A DNA stretch of 11,714 nucleotides. Origin: Candidatus Nealsonbacteria bacterium CG08_land_8_20_14_0_20_36_22. GTDB lineage: Bacteria > Patescibacteriota > Minisyncoccia > Minisyncoccales > GWA2-38-27. Within the stretch, counting starts at the first letter, position 1. Every line of letters starts with the position of its first letter. The DNA lies in assembly GCA_002774555.1 (NCBI GenBank), contig PEYC01000006.1:1-11714 (forward strand), given 5' to 3'. Shown one piece after another: positions 7,173 to 11,714 of this stretch. A program made the position numbers and the translations under genes. The notes beneath the pieces are model-generated. The model made no database searches. It saw only the letters and a program-made list of their open reading frames with translations, and was not told where the DNA came from.

Positions 7173-9619
7173 CAAATTTTCCCGTGGCACTTTTTATATT
7201 TTTTCCCACTGCCGCAGGGGCAGGGGTCGTTACGACCAACTTTGCCCGCCGAAGCCCCGCGCAGCGGGGCGGAGGCGGGTCTAACATCTCGAGATTGAAC
7301 TCTCAACTCGGCTTTAAAAATTGCATTAGCAATAGTAGCTTCAATTGTTTGGAGTAATTTTTGAAACATCTTATGACCCTCTGATTTATACTCAACCAGA
7401 GGGTCTTGCTGACCATAAGCCCGTAGCCGGACCGAGTCCCTTAGATATTCCATATTCTCCAAATGCTCCAACCAAAAAGTATCAAGGACTTTCAAGCAAA
7501 CCAGTTTTTCAACCTGCCTCATATTTTCCTCCCCTAATTCTTTTTCTCTCTTAAGATAGTCTTTCTCCGTAAATCCGGCTTTTTTTATGATTTCTAAAAT
7601 ATAAGGTTTTAAATTTTTAGATTTTTCAAGAATCTCTTTTCTTTTTCTATAAAAGACTTCCCGGTGCTTATTCATCACATCATCATATTCCAAAACATGA
7701 TTCCTGGCGTCAAAATTCATGCCCTCAACTTTTGACTGGGCCGATTCAATGGCTTTAGAAATTATTCCAGCCTCTATCGGCTGATCTTCAGGAACTCTCA
7801 TAGTCTCCATTAATCCCTTTATTCTATCCCCGCCGAAAATCCTCATTAAATCATCTTCCAGAGAAACAAAAAATTGGGAAGAACCCGGGTCACCTTGTCT
7901 TCCGCTTCTTCCTCTTAATTGATTATCAATTCTTCTGGCTTCATGCCTTTCCGTTCCGATAATATGAAGCCCGCCCGATTCAATAACTTTCTTTTGCTCT
8001 TCTTTGTCCGGCGGATTTCCTCCTAAAATAATATCTACTCCCCGGCCAGCCATATTATTGGCCACCGTTACGGCTCCTGATCTTCCCGCTTGAGCAATAA
8101 TCTGCCCCTCTCTTTCATGGTCTTTAGCATCTAATACTTCGCAAGAAATACCCTCGATCTCTAATATTTTTTTTATCTTTTGATTTTTTTCCATTGCCCC
8201 TTTTGTGCCTTCAGCCGTAGCATACACCCCTGTCCCTACTAAAAGAGGTTGTCCATTCTTGTGCCTTTCCTTTATTTCTTTAATAATTGATTTAAGCTTT
8301 CCGTTTTTTGTCATATAGATACGATCTGGTAAGTCAATCCTTATCATTGGTTTATTTGTTGGAATTACTATAACCTCTAACTTATAAACTTTATCAAACT
8401 CCTCTGAAGAAATGGAGGCGGTTCCGGTCATGCCAGCCAGTTTTTTGTACATTCTAAATAAATTTTGAAAAGTGATCGTGGCAAAAGTAAGAGATTCGGG
8501 TTGTATATTAACGCCTTCCTTGGCTTCAATTGCCTGATGAAGTCCCCCTGACCAGCGACGACCGGGCATTATTCTGCCGGTAAGCTCGTCAACAATGATA
8601 ATTTGACCGTCTTTAACTATATAATCTCTATCTCTCCTGAACAAAGTTCTAGCTTTTAATGCAGCCTCTAATTGGTGAGTAGTAGGAACGTCATTTTCAA
8701 CCCATGGATCAAAAGCTAAATGTTTTATGATTTTTTCCTGTCCACTTTCCGTAAAAGTTGGGACACGTATTTTTTCATCAAGGACATAATCTTCTTTTTC
8801 TTTTAAAATTGATATCAATTTTGCAAACTTATTGTATTTTTCAGAAACATCCTCTGTAGGGATTGAAATAATTAAAGGAGTCCTAGCTTGATCAATTAAA
8901 ATTGAATCCACCTCGTCAACAATCGCATAGTTAAAACCGCGCTGAACCTGCTGAGATAAATCATAAGCCATATTATCTCTTAAATAATCAAACCCAAACT
9001 CATTGTTCGTGCCATAAGTGATATCTGCCAAATAGGCTTCTCTTCTGGAAATTGGCCGAAGAAAATCCTCAATTACTTTAAAACTGCCAAGTTTATCTCT
9101 AATTTGGTCTTTCTCTTTAAATTCAGAATCATATAAAAAAGCTGCGTCATGCACTATGCAGCCAACACTAAGCCCTAATAAATCATAGATTTGGCCCATC
9201 CAGATGGTATCTCTTTTAGTTAAATAATCATTAACTGTTATCAGATGAACTCCTTTTCCTGTTAGGGCATTTAAATACAAAGGCAAAGTGGCAGCCAAGG
9301 TTTTGCCCTCACCGGTTTTCATCTCAGCAATCTTTCCTTGATGAAGAACAATTCCGCCAATTAGCTGAACATCAAAATGGCACTGGTTTAAAGTTCTTTT
9401 ACCGGCCTCGCGAACCAAAGCAAAGGCCTCGGGAAGAATATCACCTAACTTCTCCCCTTTTTTAAGCCGCTCTTTAAGTTCGTTGGTCTTCTCTTTTAAT
9501 TGAGGAGTAGAAAATTTCTCAAATTCCGGCTCCAACGAATTTATTTTTTTAACTATTGGCTCCAGCTTCTTTAAATATTTTTCGTTCGCATCCCCAAAAA
9601 TTTTGGTGATAATACCCAT
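7172..9619 (-). CDS. secA: Preprotein translocase ATPase SecA
   Basis: SecA is the cytoplasmic ATPase that drives unfolded preproteins through SecYEG. The 815-residue protein has the whole family layout: HFDVQLIGGIVLHQGKIAEM then Walker A KTGEGKT (101-107); HLITVNDYLTKRD (125-137); YGTNNEFGFDYLRDNMA (202-218); DEVD Walker B (235-238); LTGRIMPGRRWSGGLHQAIE (346-365) in the preprotein cross-linking region; MTGTA (397-401); NMAGRGVDI (522-530); QLRGRSGRQGDPG (567-579); a helical scaffold; and a C-terminal zinc finger with Cys800, Cys802, Cys811 and His812. Oddities are about 10 extra residues in NBD2 (464-476) and a Pro/Ala/Ser/Gly insertion at 780-792 encoded by a GC-rich palindrome just before the zinc finger. 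Both are in frame, so the gene looks functional. It follows hpf by 3 bp, the hpf-secA order also known from Bacillus. Confidence 0.98.
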   Translation of the reverse strand: MGIITKIFGDANEKYLKKLEPIVKKINSLEPEFEKFSTPQLKEKTNELKERLKKGEKLGDILPEAFALVREAGKRTLNQCHFDVQLIGGIVLHQGKIAEMKTGEGKTLAATLPLYLNALTGKGVHLITVNDYLTKRDTIWMGQIYDLLGLSVGCIVHDAAFLYDSEFKEKDQIRDKLGSFKVIEDFLRPISRREAYLADITYGTNNEFGFDYLRDNMAYDLSQQVQRGFNYAIVDEVDSILIDQARTPLIISIPTEDVSEKYNKFAKLISILKEKEDYVLDEKIRVPTFTESGQEKIIKHLAFDPWVENDVPTTHQLEAALKARTLFRRDRDYIVKDGQIIIVDELTGRIMPGRRWSGGLHQAIEAKEGVNIQPESLTFATITFQNLFRMYKKLAGMTGTASISSEEFDKVYKLEVIVIPTNKPMIRIDLPDRIYMTKNGKLKSIIKEIKERHKNGQPLLVGTGVYATAEGTKGAMEKNQKIKKILEIEGISCEVLDAKDHEREGQIIAQAGRSGAVTVANNMAGRGVDIILGGNPPDKEEQKKVIESGGLHIIGTERHEARRIDNQLRGRSGRQGDPGSSQFFVSLEDDLMRIFGGDRIKGLMETMRVPEDQPIEAGIISKAIESAQSKVEGMNFDARNHVLEYDDVMNKHREVFYRKRKEILEKSKNLKPYILEIIKKAGFTEKDYLKREKELGEENMRQVEKLVCLKVLDTFWLEHLENMEYLRDSVRLRAYGQQDPLVEYKSEGHKMFQKLLQTIEATIANAIFKAELRVQSRDVRPASAPLRGASAGKVGRNDPCPCGSGKKYKKCHGKI
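7244..7279. repeat. 36-nt GC-rich palindromic element inserted in frame in secA
   Basis: The arms CCCGCC (7245-7250) plus GCCCCGC (7254-7260) pair with GCGGGGC (7264-7270) plus GGCGGG (7274-7279), leaving a 3x3 internal mismatch and a GCA loop. The block is almost pure G+C in an AT-rich gene. Read in the secA frame it spans exactly 12 codons (PASAPLRGASAG) in the variable linker between the scaffold and the zinc finger. The form matches dispersed palindromes that invade coding sequence, such as Rickettsia palindromic elements; the family here is unknown. Confidence 0.75.
8192..8230 (-). other. GC-enriched coding insertion in SecA NBD2
   Basis: SecA proteins normally read VGT followed by about three residues (such as VSI) and then EKS or EKN. 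Here VGT (461-463) is followed by GVYATAEGTKGAM before EKN, about 10 extra residues. The 39-nt stretch is about 56% G+C (22 of 39) and contains an imperfect hairpin (TGT-AT-GCT against GGCACA). It looks like an eroded inserted element, but it could be lineage-specific loop variation. Confidence 0.45.
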
Positions 9620-9622
9620 AAT

Positions 9623-9988
9623 TTAAGTATTGGGACGCCAGACCTCCCGTTTGCCTTTGTATTTTTTTAATTCTCGCTGGAGTTCGTCTTTTATCTCTGT
9701 GATAGCTAACTTTAAGTCATTTCTTTCGGACTCGGCTCGCAAACTTTTCCCTGAAAGACGCATCTGGACTTCGGCTCTGAAAATATCCCCTTTTTGATGA
9801 TGTTTGGTCGTTCTGCCAATTTCAACCCAAACTTCGGCCCGCGGTTTCCCTTTGGTAAAAAAACCATTGTAATAATTTTCGCCTTGAAAAACTTTGGCAA
9901 ACTTCTCCAAACTGTTAATTTTTTCTTGGATATAATCCTGCAACTCCTGGTTTAACTCCAAATTTTTTGTTTTAATAACTATCTTCAT
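9623..9988 (-). CDS. hpf: Ribosome hibernation-promoting factor / RaiA (S30AE family, short form)
   Basis: Proteins of this family bind the small subunit across the mRNA/tRNA channel and idle or protect ribosomes during stress. The 121-residue product starts MKIVIKTKNLELNQELQDYI and continues with QEKINSLEKFAKVF, the usual beta-alpha opening of S30AE domains. AEVWVEIGRTTKHHQKGDIF, then FRAEVQMRLSGKSLRAESE and the DLKLAITEIKDELQRELKKY helix complete the fold. The length matches the short (YfiA/HPF) type; there is no C-terminal dimerisation domain as in long HPF. It begins 9 bp after the arginine decarboxylase gene and ends 3 bp before secA, so it is clearly co-transcribed. Whether it acts as a YfiA-like or HPF-like factor cannot be told from sequence alone. 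Confidence 0.92.
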   Translation of the reverse strand: MKIVIKTKNLELNQELQDYIQEKINSLEKFAKVFQGENYYNGFFTKGKPRAEVWVEIGRTTKHHQKGDIFRAEVQMRLSGKSLRAESERNDLKLAITEIKDELQRELKKYKGKREVWRPNT

Positions 9989-9997
9989 AATTTTTAA

Positions 9998-10540
9998 TTA
10001 GGGGATAAAAATTGCGGCGGCGACCACTGATGTCCAAAGCCCGTTTTTATTCCCTTGGGCTGTTTGAGTAATATTTGAGGTACGGACAATTTTTCCTGAC
10101 ATTTTAAAAACCTGTTCCTTGGCATCCCAGGCATCATTGGAATTAAATTCAATGCCTAGGGTTGTGGCCAGCATTGAAGCAGCTAAATCCTCGGTGTAGT
10201 CGCTAACTTTTTCATCGGTTTCCCCAAAAGAATGATGTTCGGACAAATAACCATATTGGTTTGGGTCGGCCGGAATAGCGCAACCTATTGAAGCTGAAAT
10301 TAATCTATTCGGCTCATTTGTTTCATTTCTGGCCATTACACAAAAAACCACTTCGCCCGGTTTTAAACAGGGCAATCCCTTTTCTCTCGGTATCTTCTTG
10401 CAGCCAGGTGGCAAAATACTGGAAACCGAGACCAAATTGAAATGGGCAATGCCGGCATCCCTTAAAGCTAGTTCAAAAGAGTTTAATCTCTCTTTAGATA
10501 CTCCTACTCCTTTGGCAAAGAAAAAACTTATTGGAACCAT
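9998..10540 (-). CDS. pdaD: Pyruvoyl-dependent arginine decarboxylase
   Basis: The enzyme converts arginine to agmatine and CO2, the first step of the agmatine route to polyamines, or a proton-consuming acid-resistance reaction. The 180-residue proenzyme contains FNLVSVSSILPPGCK (35-49). The Ser40-Ser41 pair matches the self-cleavage site of PvlArgDC, where the second Ser becomes the N-terminal pyruvoyl group of the larger chain. GLPCLKPGEVVFCVMARNET and ISASIGCAIPADPNQYGYLS are typical of the family, and Glu101 in YLSEHH aligns by motif with the catalytic Glu of the Methanocaldococcus jannaschii enzyme. The C-terminal segment WTSVVAAAIFIP is also characteristic. The gene sits 24 bp after murB and 9 bp before hpf. 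No other polyamine gene is visible, so the fate of agmatine is unknown. Confidence 0.92.
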   Translation of the reverse strand: MVPISFFFAKGVGVSKERLNSFELALRDAGIAHFNLVSVSSILPPGCKKIPREKGLPCLKPGEVVFCVMARNETNEPNRLISASIGCAIPADPNQYGYLSEHHSFGETDEKVSDYTEDLAASMLATTLGIEFNSNDAWDAKEQVFKMSGKIVRTSNITQTAQGNKNGLWTSVVAAAIFIP

Positions 10541-10564
10541 AAAAAATTTTAATTTATTATTATA

Positions 10565-11344
10565 TTATTTTACTGTTTGGATTTCTTCTTGTAAATATAT
10601 ACCAAATTTGTTTTTTACTTTTTGTTTGATGAATTTTATTAATTTCAACACATCTTTTGCTTTAGCTCCTCCCAAATTGATAATAAAATTCGCATGCTTT
10701 TCCGAAATTTTCGCCTTGCCGATTTTTTTTCCTTTTAATCCGCATTTTTCAATTAGCTCACCCGCAGAAAATCCAGACGGATTCTTAAAAACACTACCGG
10801 CTGACGGAAAATTCAACGGCTGCGTTTCTTTTCTGTAATTTAAATATTTTTTTATTTTCTTCGGATTGCTTTTTTTCGGCTTAATTTTTACTGAAAGAAT
10901 AATCAAATTTTTATTTCTTTTGAAAATGCTGTCCCGATAACTGAATTGACAATCTCTATTTTTAAAAACTTTTATTTTTTCGGTTTCTACGTCTAAAACC
11001 TCAACGCTTTCAACAGCGTCCTTCATTGATTTTTTGAAAGCACCAATGTTTCCATAAACAGCTCCCTCAATGGTCCCGGGAATGCCGACTGCCCACTCCA
11101 GACCTTTTGAAACATATAAAAATAAGGGGGTTCCCGTTTTGATTACCAAACCCTTGTACCTTTTTTCTGAAAACAGCAAGTTGCTGCCGCCGCCTAAAAC
11201 AAAAAAGGGCAGTTTTCTTTCTTTTGCCCATTTTACAGCTTTGATTATATCTTCTTTATTGTTAAGCGTACAGAAGTATTCAGCCGGACCGCCAATCTTA
11301 AAAGTAGTATGTTTAGCCAAAGAAATGTTTCTTTTGAATTTCAT
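10565..11344 (-). CDS. murB: UDP-N-acetylenolpyruvoylglucosamine reductase (compact, internally deleted MurB)
   Basis: MurB is the FAD enzyme that reduces enolpyruvyl-UDP-GlcNAc to UDP-MurNAc for peptidoglycan. Seen here: KHTTFKIGGPAEYF (11-24), the FAD-binding VLGGGSNLL (49-57), GLEWAVGIPGT (81-91), YRDSIFK with the substrate Arg137, the SAGSVFKNP loop with catalytic Ser184, and LQEEI with Glu254, the expected third catalytic residue. It lacks the type I extra loops. At 259 residues it is short (usually about 290-300). The missing part lies between VIKTGTPLF and GLEW (about 69-82), where MurB normally has further strands and a helix of the FAD domain. GTIEGAV also has Glu in place of the usual second Gly. 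The catalytic set is intact, so it may still function. It is the first gene of the operon and has a structured leader. Confidence 0.9.
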   Translation of the reverse strand: MKFKRNISLAKHTTFKIGGPAEYFCTLNNKEDIIKAVKWAKERKLPFFVLGGGSNLLFSEKRYKGLVIKTGTPLFLYVSKGLEWAVGIPGTIEGAVYGNIGAFKKSMKDAVESVEVLDVETEKIKVFKNRDCQFSYRDSIFKRNKNLIILSVKIKPKKSNPKKIKKYLNYRKETQPLNFPSAGSVFKNPSGFSAGELIEKCGLKGKKIGKAKISEKHANFIINLGGAKAKDVLKLIKFIKQKVKNKFGIYLQEEIQTVK

Positions 11345-11350
11345 TTTTAA

Positions 11351-11407
11351 TGGGTCGGGAGAGTTAACTCCAAACTAAGTCTTTAGTGAGTGCTACCTCC
11401 CGACCCA
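11351..11407 (-). promoter_or_regulatory. Structured leader hairpin immediately upstream of murB
   Basis: The arms TGGGTCGGGAG (11351-11361) and CTCCCGACCCA (11397-11407) form a perfect 11-bp inverted repeat ending six bases before the murB ATG. On the minus strand the loop holds ACUAA-AGAC-UUAGU (11387-11374) and a GAGTTAACTC palindrome (11370-11361), so a branched fold is possible. The stem would be close enough to affect ribosome access to murB. On the plus strand it is followed by ATTTTTATTTT and could act as a terminator, but there is nothing there to terminate. Confidence 0.6.
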
Positions 11408-11413
11408 ATTTTT

Positions 11414-11442
11414 ATTTTATAATATTCCAAAAAATAAAACAA
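11414..11442 (-). promoter_or_regulatory. Possible proximal promoter for murB
   Basis: On the minus strand TTGTTT (11442-11437, 4/6 to consensus) is followed by a 17-bp AT-rich spacer and TAAAAT (11419-11414, 5/6). Initiation near 11407 would put the leader hairpin at the 5' end of the murB mRNA. The AT-rich setting makes chance matches likely. Confidence 0.4.
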
Positions 11443-11445
11443 TCC

Positions 11446-11513
11446 CGGGGTAAGCCCCGTTAGAGATTACAAAGACAGAAAACAGCTCAAAGCAAACAAA
11501 TCTCTAACGGGGC
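11446..11513. repeat. Inverted-repeat element with perfect 15-bp arms
   Basis: GCCCCGTTAGAGATT (11454-11468) and AATCTCTAACGGGGC (11499-11513) are exact reverse complements separated by 30 nt. Just left of the first arm, CGGGG (11446-11450) can pair with CCCCG (11455-11459) across TAAG, an alternative small hairpin. The left copy reads CGGGG-TAAG-CCCCGTTAGAG and the right copy ends CTCTAACGGGG-CAAGC, so both look like halves of one GGGG(T/C)AAG-centred palindrome. This suggests two partial copies of a dispersed element. Confidence 0.6.
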
Positions 11514-11519
11514 AAGCGG

Positions 11520-11556
11520 AAAAAGCGAAAAACCTCGCTCGAGGGAGGTTTTTCGC
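11520..11556 (-). terminator. Intrinsic terminator, possibly bidirectional
   Basis: GCGAAAAACCTC (11525-11536) and GAGGTTTTTCGC (11545-11556) form a perfect 12-bp stem around GCTCGAGG. On the minus strand the stem is followed by TTTTT (11524-11520); in addition the stem itself holds an A5/T5 pair, so the inner hairpin plus T5 could terminate either strand. It lies between the distal promoter and murB. Confidence 0.7.
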
Positions 11557-11594
11557 CGACTTTAGTCGAAGTTCCCTTTCGGGATTCACTCACT
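11520..11594 (-). ncRNA. Candidate small RNA or attenuated leader transcript
   Basis: From the start predicted by the upstream promoter (about 11594) to the T-run at 11520 the minus-strand transcript is about 75 nt. It would contain AGUGAGUG at its 5' end, a UCCC-GAAA-GGGA hairpin with a GNRA loop (11584-11573), a CGAC-UAAA-GUCG hairpin (11568-11557) and a terminator hairpin. The GNRA loop exists only on this strand, which supports the orientation. I do not recognise a known RNA family. It could equally be the 5' part of a long murB leader with conditional termination. Confidence 0.4.
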
Positions 11595-11600
11595 GCTTTA

Positions 11601-11629
11601 ATATTAGCAAATCAAAATTATTTTGTCAA
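11601..11629 (-). promoter_or_regulatory. Strong distal promoter upstream of murB / small RNA
   Basis: On the minus strand a perfect TTGACA (11629-11624) is followed by a 17-bp spacer and TAATAT (11606-11601), preceded by TGC, an extended -10. This is the best promoter match in the window. The predicted start is near 11594. Confidence 0.65.
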
Positions 11630-11657
11630 CCCCGTGTACTGGTTCATATGATATGAT
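11623..11657 (+). promoter_or_regulatory. Possible rightward promoter overlapping the leftward one
   Basis: On the plus strand TTGTCA (11623-11628) lies 18 bp before TATGAT (11647-11652). A second TATGAT (11652-11657) has an extended TGA before it. The -35 shares the TTGTCAA/TTGACAA bases with the leftward promoter, so the two would be divergent and mutually exclusive. An odd palindrome, CATAT-G-ATATG (11645-11655), covers the -10 and could be an operator. Confidence 0.3.
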
Positions 11658-11714
11658 ACACTTTGAGGCTTTGAAAATCTATGAAAGGAAGGTATTCTGG
11701 ACGCCGTATGACAA
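11644..11714. other. Right-edge coding remnant, strand unresolved
   Basis: There is too little sequence to decide between three readings. On the plus strand ATG 11653 opens a frame to the edge reading MIHFEALKIYERKVFWTP. A second plus-strand ATG at 11681 gives MKGRYSGRRMT and fits better with the possible rightward promoter. On the minus strand a frame open from the edge ends at TGA 11646-11644 (VIRRPEYLPFIDFQSL...YHII); its AT-rich third positions are more like the neighbours, and it would be the tail of an upstream gene. I recognise none of these peptides. Between murB and this point (11345-11643) there is no credible protein gene. Confidence 0.3.

Noticed and set aside
7172..7174. TGA recoded as glycine, as in some CPR lineages
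   Set aside because: secA, secD and secF all end at TGA exactly where family homology ends, and no gene reads through a TGA.
7173..7190. GTG 7190 as the start of the DUF1614-like gene
   Set aside because: It lies in the SecA zinc-finger codons; ATG 7172 forms a TGATG junction with a GGGA at suitable spacing.
11351..11407. tRNA-like cloverleaf before murB
   Set aside because: The outer stem is 11 bp, there is no T-loop consensus (TTCGANTC) and no 7-nt anticodon loop; the inner hairpin loop has only 4 nt.
11446..11513. CRISPR array
   Set aside because: There are only two facing repeat halves, inverted rather than direct, with one 30-nt interval and no cas genes.

Overview
The window looks like chromosome of a Candidate Phyla Radiation (Patescibacteria) bacterium, most like Parcubacteria. 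The evidence is AT-rich DNA, genes packed with 1-24 bp gaps or short overlaps, compact proteins (a 259-residue MurB), a split TraG/VirD4-type membrane protein plus ATPase of the kind common in these genomes, and short GC-rich palindromes inside and between genes. TGA is used as a stop by secA, secD and secF, so the TGA=Gly code of Gracilibacteria/Absconditabacteria is not used. Almost no start codon has a Shine-Dalgarno sequence. The lineage is inferred from gene content; no rRNA is present.

Every confident gene is on the minus strand. In transcription order, from high to low coordinates, they are: murB (peptidoglycan precursor), a pyruvoyl-dependent arginine decarboxylase, hpf/raiA (ribosome hibernation), secA (translocation motor), a DUF1614-like membrane protein, secD and secF, a protein joining a sigma-70 region 4 helix-turn-helix to two HARE-type winged helices, a Trp-rich membrane-anchored protein, a TraG/VirD4-like ATPase with a zinc ribbon, and the first 65 codons of pgk. 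Internal promoter-like sites precede secD and the sigma-4/HARE gene, so the run is probably several overlapping transcription units. The Sec genes form one functional block (SecA motor, SecDF proton-driven pulling); the two TraG/VirD4-like genes form a second.

The least explained part is 11345-11652, upstream of murB. Read on the minus strand it holds a strong promoter (TTGACA, 17 bp, TGC-TAATAT), about 75 nt with a GNRA-capped hairpin, a second hairpin and an intrinsic terminator, then a repeat with perfect 15-bp inverted arms, a second promoter, and an 11-bp hairpin ending 6 nt before the murB ATG. The first eight nucleotides predicted for the short transcript (AGUGAGUG) are complementary to CACUCACU in the loop of the murB leader hairpin. 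I propose a small RNA or attenuator controlling the operon; the elements are visible, the function is inference.

Other points worth a second look are a 36-nt in-frame palindrome inside secA, a second GC-rich insertion in SecA NBD2, internal deletions in MurB, and a PGK whose SHLGRP motif lacks its Arg. The right end beyond 11644 is too short to assign to a strand.
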